Shown here one piece after another: positions 8,816-17,531 of a stretch of DNA of 64,000 nt (position 1 is its first letter; every line of letters starts with the position of its first letter). A model generated the notes under the pieces. That model made no database searches and was not told where the DNA came from. It saw only the letters and a program-made list of their open reading frames with translations. The stretch is from Pyxidicoccus sp. MSG2 (GTDB lineage Bacteria > Myxococcota > Myxococcia > Myxococcales > Myxococcaceae), in assembly GCF_026626705.1 (NCBI RefSeq), contig NZ_JAPNKC010000001.1:1116001-1180000 (forward strand), read 5' to 3'. The position numbers and the translations under genes are program-made.

Positions 8816-9955
8816 TTGCTCAGCACCTATCTGTCCCGGGACGCCGCGCGCCGGCTCCGCCACGGTGCCCCCTGGCTTCGCCGGGAGGACATCGTCTCGA
8901 TGGAGGGAACACCGCAGCCCGGGGAGCCCGTACAGCTCCGCGACGAGGATGGCTCGGTGCTGGGCCTGGGCGACGTGGACCTGGAGTCCTCGTACGCGGT
9001 GCGTCGGCTGGGCCAGCCGGACGAGGCCGTGGAGGGGCTCATCCCCCGCCACCTGCGCCACGCCTTCGAGCGGCGCGGCCGGCTGGTGGACGACCCGCGC
9101 TTCTGCCGCGTCGTCAACGATGACGGCGACGGGCTGCCCGGCCTCATCGTGGACCGGTACGACACCCACTTCGTGGTGCAGACGCTGACGCGCGCCATGG
9201 ACGCACGGCAGGCGGAAATCACCCGCGCGCTGGTGGAGGTGACGGGCGCGGGCTCGGTGCTGCTGCGCAACGACTCGCCCCGGCGCAAGGCGCTGGGCCT
9301 TCCCACGCAGCGGGCCCACGTCCTCTACGGCACCCCGCCCCGCTGGTGTCGGCTGCTGGAGCTGGGCGCGCGCTTCACCGTGGACCTCACCTACGGCCTG
9401 GGCACCGGCTACCACTATGACCAGCGCGAGCTGCGCCGCTTCGTGGCGCGCATGGCCAACGGCGGCCGGGTGCTGGACGCGTGCTGCAACGTGGGCGGCC
9501 TCTTCGTCCACGCGGGCCTGCACGGGGCGCGGCAGATTCTCGCCTTCGACAGGAACACGGACGCGGCGGACCTGGCCCGGGAGAACGCCGAGGCCAACGG
9601 CCTGCTGGGCCGGGCCACGGTGGACACGGGCCAGCCCCTCCAGGTGCTCAGGGCGCTCCGCGACACCTTCGACCTGGTCCTCCTGGACACACCCGGGGTG
9701 ACGTCCGAGGACGAGTTCGTGGAGCAGCTGCGCCACGCCCTGCGACGCACCCGGCACGGGGGGAAGCTGCTGGTGGCCGGCTACCACCCGCCGCTGGCCC
9801 TGGGAGGCTTCGACGAGCTGGTGGCCACCGCCTGCGAGGCGGAGGCCCGCATCGGCACCCGGCTGGTCCGTCTGGGCCTGCCCCCGGACCACCCCACCCT
9901 GGTCGGCTCCCCCGGCTCGGACTACCTCGACGCCCTGGCGCTGGAAGTCAGCTGA
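8816..9955 (+). CDS. Class I rRNA methyltransferase, RlmI-like, with PUA domain
   Basis: SAM-dependent methyltransferase related to the RlmI family (23S rRNA m5C). The start is taken as TTG 8816, which has GGGAGG 7 bases upstream and gives 379 residues; the frame is open to 8747. An N-terminal PUA-like domain (LSRDAARRLRHGAPWLRRED) is followed by a central EEHD-like region and a Rossmann methyltransferase. SAM motif I reads VLDACCNVGGLFVHAG, then AFDRN. Family members normally carry DPPxF at motif IV; here it reads LLDTPGVTSEDEF, so exact specificity is uncertain. It stands alone between same-strand neighbours. Confidence 0.8.
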   Translation: MLSTYLSRDAARRLRHGAPWLRREDIVSMEGTPQPGEPVQLRDEDGSVLGLGDVDLESSYAVRRLGQPDEAVEGLIPRHLRHAFERRGRLVDDPRFCRVVNDDGDGLPGLIVDRYDTHFVVQTLTRAMDARQAEITRALVEVTGAGSVLLRNDSPRRKALGLPTQRAHVLYGTPPRWCRLLELGARFTVDLTYGLGTGYHYDQRELRRFVARMANGGRVLDACCNVGGLFVHAGLHGARQILAFDRNTDAADLARENAEANGLLGRATVDTGQPLQVLRALRDTFDLVLLDTPGVTSEDEFVEQLRHALRRTRHGGKLLVAGYHPPLALGGFDELVATACEAEARIGTRLVRLGLPPDHPTLVGSPGSDYLDALALEVS

Positions 9956-10004
9956 CGCGAGTTCCCCTGGAAGTGCCTTCCTGGTGCTAGTGTCCGCCGC
10001 CGAA

Positions 10005-11549
10005 ATGACCAACGAAAACACGCCCGAGACCGCCACCCCCACCCCGGAGGGTTCCGTGGAGACCGTCCGCAAGGTGTACGCGGCGGATCTGCGCGAGAAG
10101 GACCGCGTCAACACCGTCTTCCGCGTCACGAAGAAGGAGAAGGTGACCGCGCGCAGTGGCAAGGTGTTCCTCGCCCTCACCCTCGTCGACAAGAGCGGCG
10201 AGGTGGATGCCCGCATCTTCGACAAGGTGGACGCCCTGGAGCCCGCGTTCCAGTCCGGCGACTTCGTGCTGGTGCAGGGAAGCGTCATCAACTTCCACGG
10301 CCGCACCCAGGTCGTCGTGGAGGCCGTGGAGCGCCTGGACCCGGAGCCGCTGGACCCCAAGGAGTTCGAGCCGCCTCCGGCCCCGCCCCCCGAGGCGAAG
10401 CCCGCCGCCGAGGCCAAGGCCCCCGAGGCCCGCGAGCCACGCGCCGAGAAGGCCGACAAGGGCGAGGCCCGCGCCAGCGCCGAGCCGAAGGAAGGCAAGG
10501 CCGCCGAGGGCGCCCGGGACGGCTCGGGTGGCGCGCGCGCCGCCGGCCTCATCCGGGAGATGGTGTCCGAGCGGGTGAACGACCCGCACGTGAAGCAGTT
10601 GCTGCTGGCCTTCCTGGACGACCCGCAGATTGCCGCGGGCCTTCCGATTGCGCCCGCGGGGAAGGCCATGCACCACGCGTGGCGTGGCGGGCTGGCCGAG
10701 CACCTGCTGTCGGTGATGCGGCTGACGCTGCGGGTGGCGGACCACTACCCCATGGCGGACCGCGACCTGCTGCTGGCCGGCGCGCTGCTGCACGACGTGA
10801 TGAAGGTGGCGGAAATCTCGCCCGAGAAGGGCTTCGACTACACCGACGAAGGGAAGCTCGTCGGCCACCTGGTGATGACGGCGCAGAAGATTCGCGAGAA
10901 GACGCTGGCCATCCCCGGCTTCCCGCCGCTCCTGGAGCAGCACCTCACGCACCTGGTCCTCGCCCACCACGGCCAGCTCGAGTACGGCAGCCCCAAGCTG
11001 CCGATGACGCTGGAGGCGCACATCGTCCACGCGCTGGACTCGCTGGACTCGCGCATCGCCTCGTGGCTGGAGGCCATGCAGCGCGACTCCAACGACAAGT
11101 GGACGGACGTGCTGCGCCACTATGACCGGCAGCTGTGGAAGGCCCCCGCGCCCACCTCTCGGGGCCGCGCCCCCGTGGAGGGCGGTGGTGGCCGCCGCAA
11201 GTCGCGCGAGGAGAAGCGCAAGGCCCGGGGCGACAGGCCCCGCGAGCAGGGCGGCGACAAGGCCCAGGGTGGCGACAGGCCCCAGGGCGCCGCGCCCGCC
11301 ACCGAAGGTGCCACCCCGGCCGAGGCGAGTGCGCAGCCCCAGCGCCCGCCGCGCCGCGAGCGTCCGCCCCGTGAGGAGCGCGCACGTGAGGAGCGTCCCC
11401 CCCGCGAGGAGCGCCCGCCGAGGCCTCCGCGCGAGGAGCGCCCGCCGCGCGACGCCAACTCCCTGCCCCGCGAGCTGACCTTCAAGCCCTTCAGCGCGCT
11501 GACGTCCGTGGCCCCGGCCAAGGACGGCGAGGGTTCCTCGGAGAGCTGA
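10005..11549 (+). CDS. YhaM-type 3'-5' exoribonuclease with charged linker and Arg/Pro tail
   Basis: 514 residues. An OB-fold nucleic-acid-binding domain (about 20-110: VRKVYAADLREKDRVNTVF) is followed by an Ala/Glu/Lys-rich linker (about 125-175). An HD phosphohydrolase domain (about 190-380) contains MHHAWRGGLAEHLLS, the metal-binding LLHDVMK near 261 and HHGQLEYG. This OB-HD order is that of YhaM/CBF1 exonucleases. Known YhaM proteins are about 315 residues; the difference here is the linker and a long tail rich in PPREER repeats that could bind RNA or partners. The ATG at 10005 begins the conserved region. The next gene starts 16 bases later. Confidence 0.85.
   Translation: MTNENTPETATPTPEGSVETVRKVYAADLREKDRVNTVFRVTKKEKVTARSGKVFLALTLVDKSGEVDARIFDKVDALEPAFQSGDFVLVQGSVINFHGRTQVVVEAVERLDPEPLDPKEFEPPPAPPPEAKPAAEAKAPEAREPRAEKADKGEARASAEPKEGKAAEGARDGSGGARAAGLIREMVSERVNDPHVKQLLLAFLDDPQIAAGLPIAPAGKAMHHAWRGGLAEHLLSVMRLTLRVADHYPMADRDLLLAGALLHDVMKVAEISPEKGFDYTDEGKLVGHLVMTAQKIREKTLAIPGFPPLLEQHLTHLVLAHHGQLEYGSPKLPMTLEAHIVHALDSLDSRIASWLEAMQRDSNDKWTDVLRHYDRQLWKAPAPTSRGRAPVEGGGGRRKSREEKRKARGDRPREQGGDKAQGGDRPQGAAPATEGATPAEASAQPQRPPRRERPPREERAREERPPREERPPRPPREERPPRDANSLPRELTFKPFSALTSVAPAKDGEGSSES
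11403..11447. repeat. 18-bp in-frame direct repeat in the exonuclease tail
   Basis: CGCGAGGAGCGCCCGCCG occurs at 11403-11420 and at 11430-11447, a 27-base (9-codon) period. It is part of a run of EERPPR-type units in the C-terminal tail of the YhaM-like protein. Confidence 0.8.
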
Positions 11550-11565
11550 GGGAGCTCAAAGGCCC

Positions 11566-13539
11566 ATGGCGAAGAAGTTGGGAGAGCGCCTCATCGAGGC
11601 CGGCCTCGTCAACGCGGGGGCCGTGGAGCAGGCCCTGGAGCACCAGAAGATCACCGGCCACAAGCTGGGGGACTGTCTGGTGGAGCTGGGACTGCTCCAG
11701 GAAGCGGGGTTGCTGCGCTTCCTCGCCGCCGAGTTCCAGACGCGCTTCGTCACGGCGGACAAGCTGGCCAAGGCCCGCATCGCCACCGAGGTGCTCGACA
11801 GGCTCCCCGTGCGCCTCGCCGAGGCGCAGAACGTGCTGCCGCTGGCGGTGGACCCGGAGCGCAAGCTGCTCTCCGTGGTCGCCGCCGAGCCGCAGAACAA
11901 GGCGCTGATGGACGAGATTGCGCTCGTCACCGGCATGTCCGAGGTCTACGCGTACGTGGGCCTGCGCAGCGCCATCGCCGCGGCCATCCGCAAGCACTAC
12001 TACGGCGACCCCACCGCCTTCACCGCGCTGCTGGAGTCTCCGGGCGCGCAGCCCAGCCCCCCCGTCCCGTCCCGCACGGGGGCCGCGGAGCACAGCCGCA
12101 CCACCACGTCGGGCCGCAGCAGCATGACGGGGCTGAGCAGCCTCTATGGCCGCATGGAGACGGACCCGCGGCTGCGGGTGCACCGCCCCAGCGGCGCCAC
12201 CCCGGCCGCCCGCCCCTCCACCCAGCGGCGCGAGCCGGGCGGGCCCCGCGGCATCGTCAGCGACGCCGACTACGTGGAGACGCTGGGCATCCTCGTGGGC
12301 ATGCTGGAGCAGGACCGGCAGCGCCACCGCGGACACTCCGCGCAGCTCGCGCGCCAGGCGGGCATCGTCGGCCAGCGCATGGGCATGCCGCACAAGGAGC
12401 TGGCGGCGCTGTCCATCGCCGCCTACCTCCATGACCTGGGCAAGCCGTCCGAGCGCCACTTCTCCCTGGCCAGCAACGCCGTCAACGCCGACTGGAAGGC
12501 CCAGGCGAAGCAGGCGTGCCGCGTGCCCACCAAGCTGTTCGAGACGGTGCACCTGCCCACGCAGACGAACACCATCCTCGCGCAGCTCTACGAAGCCTGG
12601 GACGGCTCCGGCACCCCGCAGGGCGCCAAGGGAGAAGACATCACCCTGGGCGCGCGCATCCTCGCCGCGGTGGACAGCTTCCTGGAGCTGACGAAGAACC
12701 CGGGCAACGCGCACGGCAAGGCCTTCACCAAGGAGCAGGCGCTGGAGCACCTGCGGAAGAACGCGGGCGTGCTCTATGACCCGGTGGTGGCGGACATCGT
12801 CATCCAGCTCCAGAGCGGCGAGCTGCTGCGCCACCGGCTGGAGAGCGAGGGCCGGCAGGTGCTCGTCGTGGAGCCGGACGAGGCAGCGCGCGGCGAGCTG
12901 CTGGAGGCGGTGCTGAAGCAGGGGCTGGTGGCGCATGCGCTGTCCACGGTGGAGGGCGCGCAGGACGGCCTGGCCCGGCAGGACTGCGACGTGCTGGTGG
13001 TGAGCCTGCGGCTGGGCCAGCAGGAAGTGCTGGACCTGCTTCAGCAGGCGCGCTCGACGCCGGAGACGGCGGGGCTGCCCATCGCCGTGGTGGGCGAGCC
13101 GGACGCGGCCACGCGTGAGCGGCTGGTGATGGCCGGCGCCTCGGCGGTGCTGGCTCCCGGCGAGAAGGGGGTCATCGCCAAGGCGGTGAGCACCCTCCTC
13201 GAGGACCGGGTGCTGCACAACGGCCCGGGCCGCGTGGTGCGGGGCAGCTTCGACGAGCTGCCTCCGAAGGAGCTGCTGCGCACGCTCTCCGGCGGATTCA
13301 AGAATGGGCGGCTGCACCTGCGCCAGCACACGCTGGAGGGCTACCTCCACCTGGAGCGCGGCCGCGTCGTCTTCGCCTCCTTCGGAGGCCACTCCGGAGA
13401 GCCCGCCCTGCAGGCGCTGCTGAAGCTGAAGCAGGCGGACTTCCAGTACGACCCGGACGCGCTGCTGCTGGACGTGCCGCAGATGGACCAGGACCTGCAG
13501 GACCTGCTGGCCCTGGCCGGCGCCGTCAGCCCAGGCTGA
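11566..13539 (+). CDS. T2SSE-N / HD-GYP-like / receiver / DUF4388 multidomain signalling protein
   Basis: 657 residues. Residues 1-150 are a GspE/MshE N-terminal-type domain (GERLIEAGLVNAGAVEQALE), a class known to bind cyclic di-GMP. After a Ser/Pro linker comes an HD domain with RGHS (near 258) and HDLGK (near 289). The GYP motif is degenerate, WDGSGTPQG instead of YDGSGYPxG. Residues 430-545 look like a receiver fold (VLVVEPDEAARGELLEAVL) with RQDCDVLVVSLRL where the phospho-Asp segment should be. The C-terminus is DUF4388 (GSFDELPPKELLRTL, then GYLHLERGRVVFASFGG). It probably integrates a cyclic-nucleotide signal; enzymatic activity is doubtful. It overlaps the convergent tatD by 14 bases. 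Confidence 0.82.
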   Translation: MAKKLGERLIEAGLVNAGAVEQALEHQKITGHKLGDCLVELGLLQEAGLLRFLAAEFQTRFVTADKLAKARIATEVLDRLPVRLAEAQNVLPLAVDPERKLLSVVAAEPQNKALMDEIALVTGMSEVYAYVGLRSAIAAAIRKHYYGDPTAFTALLESPGAQPSPPVPSRTGAAEHSRTTTSGRSSMTGLSSLYGRMETDPRLRVHRPSGATPAARPSTQRREPGGPRGIVSDADYVETLGILVGMLEQDRQRHRGHSAQLARQAGIVGQRMGMPHKELAALSIAAYLHDLGKPSERHFSLASNAVNADWKAQAKQACRVPTKLFETVHLPTQTNTILAQLYEAWDGSGTPQGAKGEDITLGARILAAVDSFLELTKNPGNAHGKAFTKEQALEHLRKNAGVLYDPVVADIVIQLQSGELLRHRLESEGRQVLVVEPDEAARGELLEAVLKQGLVAHALSTVEGAQDGLARQDCDVLVVSLRLGQQEVLDLLQQARSTPETAGLPIAVVGEPDAATRERLVMAGASAVLAPGEKGVIAKAVSTLLEDRVLHNGPGRVVRGSFDELPPKELLRTLSGGFKNGRLHLRQHTLEGYLHLERGRVVFASFGGHSGEPALQALLKLKQADFQYDPDALLLDVPQMDQDLQDLLALAGAVSPG

Positions 13540-14302
13540 GGCCGAAGAGGGCGGAGGCGTTGGCGGTGGTGGTGGCCGCCACCTCCTCCAGCGTCACGCC
13601 CTTCAACTCCGCCACCTTGCGCGCCGTCTCCACCACGTGCGCGGGCTGGTTCTTCCGCCCGCGGTGCGGCACCGGCGCGAGGTACGGGCTGTCCGTCTCC
13701 ACCATCAGCCGGTCCAGCGGCGCGAAGCGCACCGCGTCCTGCAGCGCCTGCGCGTTCTTGTAGGTGACGACGCCGGACAGGGACAGGAAGAAGCCCAGGT
13801 CCAGGTAGCGCCGCGCCGCGGCCGTGTCCCCGGTGAAGCAGTGGATGACGCCGCGGGACAGCCCCACCTCGCGCAGCACGCCCTCGCAGTCGTCATGCGC
13901 GTCGCGCACGTGCACCACCAGCGGCTTGGCCAGCTGGCGCGCCAGGGCGCACTGGCGCCGGAAGACGGTCGCCTGCACCTCCCGGGGCGAATGGTCGTAG
14001 TAGTAGTCCAGGCCCGCCTCCCCCACCGCACGCACCTCCGGCCGGGCGCACGTCGCCTCCAGCATGGCGAAGTCCGCCTCGGTGGCTCGCGCGGCCTCGT
14101 GGGGATGGATGCCCAGCGTGGGCGACAGGAAGTCCGGGTGCGCGGCGGCCAACTCCAGCGCGTTGCCCCAGTCGCCCGGCCCGTGGAACTGGCCCACCAC
14201 AATCGCGTGGACGAGGCCGGCGGCGCGGGCCCCGTCGAGGATGGCGGCCACGTCCGGGTAGTCCTTCACCTCGAGATGACAGTGGGCGTCGACGAGTCTC
14301 AT
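13526..14302 (-). CDS. TatD family metal-dependent hydrolase
   Basis: 258 residues, normal for TatD deoxyribonucleases/amidohydrolases. Metal ligands are visible in DAHCHLE, VGEAGLDYYYD, HVRDAHDD, IHCFTGD and ETDSPYLAP. It is the last gene of a metG-HEAT-tatD operon: its ATG overlaps the stop of the HEAT gene by 4 bases. TatD next to metG is a widespread gene order. Members are reported to act as 3'-5' DNA/RNA exonucleases or D-aminoacyl-tRNA deacylases; the role here is not determined. Its 3' end overlaps the convergent gene ending at 13539 by 14 bases. Confidence 0.93.
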   Translation of the reverse strand: MRLVDAHCHLEVKDYPDVAAILDGARAAGLVHAIVVGQFHGPGDWGNALELAAAHPDFLSPTLGIHPHEAARATEADFAMLEATCARPEVRAVGEAGLDYYYDHSPREVQATVFRRQCALARQLAKPLVVHVRDAHDDCEGVLREVGLSRGVIHCFTGDTAAARRYLDLGFFLSLSGVVTYKNAQALQDAVRFAPLDRLMVETDSPYLAPVPHRGRKNQPAHVVETARKVAELKGVTLEEVAATTTANASALFGLSLG

Positions 14303-15273
14303 GTCTCCTCCAGCAGCAGCTCTTCCAGCTCCGTGCGTGCCTCGGGTGAGGTGAAGGTGGGGATGGAGGCGCGCACCCGCTCGCGTCCCTCCGGCAGGCC
14401 CAGCCGCCAGAGCGCGTCCGCGGCGTCCAGGCGGTAGTCCTCCGCGGCGCCCTGCTCGTCCAGCAGCACGAGCAGCCAGGGCAGCGCCCGCGCATCACCC
14501 AGCCGGCCCAGCCCGCGCGCGGCGGCCCCGCGACACTCGTCCTTGGCGTCCTCGAGGATTTCCTTCAGTCGCTCCAGCGCGCCGGGCGCCTTCACCGCGC
14601 CGCACAGCTCCACGGCCAGCGCGCGGTCCGTGCTCCACTTCTTCCGCGTCCGCGCCAGGAGGTACGTGGCGCCCTCCGGGTCCCCGAGCTGCGCGAGCAC
14701 CCCCGCGGCCTGCGTCTTGTCGAAGGCAGGCAGCAGCCAGCGGCGGAACAGGCGCTTCACCGCGGGCAGTGCGCGCGGGTCCTCCAATTCGCCAATCGCG
14801 CCCAGGGCGCGGAAGCGCAGCAGGTCCGCGTCCAGCGCCTCCACCAGGATGTCCAGGCCGGCGGGGTGTCTGAGGGCGGCGATGCCGCGCGCCGCCTCGA
14901 AGCGGACCTCGGGCATCGGGTCCTCCAGCATGCTCGCCAGCGCCCCGCGCAACTCCGGCCGCGCCAGGTCCGCGAGCCGGCCGGTGGCCTCCAGGCGCAC
15001 CAGCCACTCGTCGTCGCGCAGCCGGGAGATGAGCATGCCCGACAGCTCCTCCGGGGGCAGCACCACGGCGGCCAGCCCCACCCCCGAGCGGCGCACCTCC
15101 GGCTGCGAGTCCACCAGCAGCCGGGTGAGCACGTCGGTGAAGTCGGGCGCGCGCGCCGGGGACTCGAGGGCCAGGTGGTAGAGCTGGTCCGCGGCCTCGG
15201 CCCGGAGCGCCGGGCGCTTCTCGCGCTCCAACGTCAGCAGGGCGCGGTCGCGCTCGGCGCGCCAGTCCGTCAC
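14299..15273 (-). CDS. HEAT-repeat protein
   Basis: 324 residues of repeated helical pairs with the HEAT/PBS-lyase pattern (DPMPEVRFEAARGIAAL, LGDARALPWLLVLLDE, DDEWLVRLEATGRLADL), spanning nearly the whole protein. It has no signal peptide or catalytic motif. Such proteins are usually scaffolds. It sits between metG (1-base gap) and tatD (4-base overlap), so it is translationally coupled to both. I cannot name its partner; the gene order suggests a link to tRNA charging or quality control. Confidence 0.85.
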   Translation of the reverse strand: MTDWRAERDRALLTLEREKRPALRAEAADQLYHLALESPARAPDFTDVLTRLLVDSQPEVRRSGVGLAAVVLPPEELSGMLISRLRDDEWLVRLEATGRLADLARPELRGALASMLEDPMPEVRFEAARGIAALRHPAGLDILVEALDADLLRFRALGAIGELEDPRALPAVKRLFRRWLLPAFDKTQAAGVLAQLGDPEGATYLLARTRKKWSTDRALAVELCGAVKAPGALERLKEILEDAKDECRGAAARGLGRLGDARALPWLLVLLDEQGAAEDYRLDAADALWRLGLPEGRERVRASIPTFTSPEARTELEELLLEET

Positions 15274-15274
15274 G

Positions 15275-17416
15275 TCACTTCACCTCGCTGCCCGGGGGCA
15301 TGTCGCCCGGGTCCAGCAGCGACAGGTCCTTGCCGCCCGGACCGGCCGTCAGGAGCATGCCGCGCGATTCGATTCCCCGCAGCTTGCGCGGCTTGAGGTT
15401 GGCCACCACCACCACGCGGCGCCCGGTGAGTGACTCCGGCGCGTACGCCTCGGCGATGCCGGAGACGATGGTGCGCGGGCCCGTGGGCTCGCCCACGTCC
15501 ACGGTGAGCTTCAGGAGCTTGTCCGCGTCCTTCACCTTCTCGGCGACGACGACGCGGCCCGCCTTCAGCACCACCTTGGCGAAGTCCGCGTACTCGATTT
15601 CCCCCGGCGCCTCACTGGCGCCCGCCCCGGGCGAGGCCTGGGTGGCACCGGCACCCGCGGGCGGCGGCGCGGCGGCGGGCTTCTTGTCGCTCTCCACCTT
15701 CTTCTTCTCCTTGCCCCCGGCGGGCTTCGCTTCCGCGGCCTGCGGAGCGCCTTCCGGGGTCTTGATGATGGCGTTGACGCGTTCCGGCTCCAGCCGGGGC
15801 AGCAGCGGCTCCGGGGTGCCGGTGGGACGGCTGCGGTCCAGCAGCGGGTACTTCGCGCCCTCCAGCGCCTGGAACATCAGCGCCGGCGCACCGAGCTGCG
15901 CGAAGAGCTTCTCCGACAGGCGCGGCGTCACCGGGGCGAGCAGCGCGCCCAGCAGGTACACCACGTCCGCCACGTCGGACAGGTCCGCGCGCGCACCCTC
16001 GGCCGTCTCGGGCTTGCGGACGGCCGCCCACGGAGCCTGCGTCTGGACGAAGGCGTTGGCGGCCGAGGCGATGTCCGTAATCGCGCGAATCGCGTTGCGG
16101 TACTCGAGCTTGTCGAACGCGGCGCGCACCTCGGGCACGCGGGCGAGCGCGGACTCCACCAGCGCGCGGCCCGGCCCCTCGGCGCGGCCCGGCGCCAGCC
16201 GCTTCTCCAGCGGCCCCGCCAGCAGCGACAGGGCGCGGTTGGCCAGGTTGCACACGTTGTTGACCAGCTCGCCGTTCACCCGCTCGCGGAAGTCCTTGAG
16301 GCTGAGGTCCAGGTCCTCCACGCCCGCGCCCAGGTTGGCCGCGTAGAAGTAGCGCAGGTAGCTGGGGTCCAGCTGGTTCAGGTAGTCCCGCACCGGCACC
16401 ATGGTGCCGCGGCTCTTCGACATCTTCTCGCCATTCACCGTGAGGTGGCCGTGCACCTTGATTTCGTTCGGCACGTGCAGGCCCGCGACGTTGAGCACGG
16501 CCGGCCAGAACAGGGCGTGGAAGTAGACGATGTCCTTGCCGATGAAGTGGATGATGCGCGACGGGCTGCCCGCGTCCCAGTAGTCCAGCGCGCTCTTCGC
16601 CTTCCCCGTCTCCTTCGCCCACTTCTCCGTGGTGGCGATGTAGCCGATGGGAGCGTCCAGCCAGACGTAGAAGAACTTGTCCGTCTCGCCCGGAATCGCG
16701 AAGCCGAAGTAGGGGCCGTCGCGGCTGATGTCCCAGTCCGACAGGCCCTTCTCGAAGAAGCCCTGGAGCTGGGTGGCCAGGCCCGGGTGGATGAAGCCGG
16801 GCCGGCGCAGCACGGACTGGAGGAAGTCCGCGTGGCGCGACAGCTTGAAGAACAGGTGCTCGGAGTTGCGGCGCACCGGCGGCGTCTTGCACAGGGCGCA
16901 GTGGGGCTCGATGAGGTCGGTGGGCGCGTAGGCCTTGCCGCACTTCTCGCAGGCGTCGCCGTACTGGTCCGGCGACTTGCAGTTGGGACAGGTGCCCTTG
17001 ATGAAGCGGTCCGGCAGGAAGCGGCGGTCCACCTCGCAGTACGCCTGTTCGATGGTGCGCCGCTCGATGTCGCCCTTCTCCTTCAGCCGCCCGTAGATGA
17101 GCTCCGCGTAGTGGCGGTTCTCCGGCGAGTTGGTGGAGTGGAAGTAGTCGAAGCGGATGTCCATGTCGTGGAAGTCGCGCTGGTGCTCGTCGTGGAAGCG
17201 GGCGATGAACTCCTCGGGCTTGATGCCCTGCTTCGCCGCGTTGATTTCGATGGGGGTGCCGTGGGTGTCGTCCGCGCAGAAGTAGACGACGTCCTTGCCG
17301 CATGAGCGGAGGAACCGGACGTAGATGTCGGTCTGGACGTACTCGACGGCATGGCCGATGTGGACCGGACCGTTCGCGTAGGGCAGCGCGCTGGTGACGA
17401 GAATTCTCTCAGCCAT
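15275..17416 (-). CDS. metG: Methionyl-tRNA synthetase with C-terminal tRNA-binding domain
   Basis: Charges tRNA-Met. The 713-residue protein has the class I motif HIGHA near residue 20 and a zinc knuckle with paired cysteines (CPNCKSP, CEKCGKAY, CALCK) at about 140-180. KMSKS is near 329, followed by an anticodon-binding helical domain. An Ala/Pro/Lys linker (about 545-605) joins a Trbp111/EMAPII-like tRNA-binding domain (FAKVVLKAGRVVVAEKV), as in long dimeric bacterial MetRS. The ATG at 17416 has a CAGGAG site. It is the first gene of metG-HEAT-tatD and is divergent from the NRDE gene. Confidence 0.97.
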   Translation of the reverse strand: MAERILVTSALPYANGPVHIGHAVEYVQTDIYVRFLRSCGKDVVYFCADDTHGTPIEINAAKQGIKPEEFIARFHDEHQRDFHDMDIRFDYFHSTNSPENRHYAELIYGRLKEKGDIERRTIEQAYCEVDRRFLPDRFIKGTCPNCKSPDQYGDACEKCGKAYAPTDLIEPHCALCKTPPVRRNSEHLFFKLSRHADFLQSVLRRPGFIHPGLATQLQGFFEKGLSDWDISRDGPYFGFAIPGETDKFFYVWLDAPIGYIATTEKWAKETGKAKSALDYWDAGSPSRIIHFIGKDIVYFHALFWPAVLNVAGLHVPNEIKVHGHLTVNGEKMSKSRGTMVPVRDYLNQLDPSYLRYFYAANLGAGVEDLDLSLKDFRERVNGELVNNVCNLANRALSLLAGPLEKRLAPGRAEGPGRALVESALARVPEVRAAFDKLEYRNAIRAITDIASAANAFVQTQAPWAAVRKPETAEGARADLSDVADVVYLLGALLAPVTPRLSEKLFAQLGAPALMFQALEGAKYPLLDRSRPTGTPEPLLPRLEPERVNAIIKTPEGAPQAAEAKPAGGKEKKKVESDKKPAAAPPPAGAGATQASPGAGASEAPGEIEYADFAKVVLKAGRVVVAEKVKDADKLLKLTVDVGEPTGPRTIVSGIAEAYAPESLTGRRVVVVANLKPRKLRGIESRGMLLTAGPGGKDLSLLDPGDMPPGSEVK

Positions 17417-17531
17417 GGATTCTCCTGAGGGCGGCGGACCTTAGCCGCTCGGGTGGCCGAGGTCATCGACGGCGTGAGGGCCCCGGGCACGAATGCGCCG
17501 AGGGGCCGGAGATGTTATCGACCGGATACGC

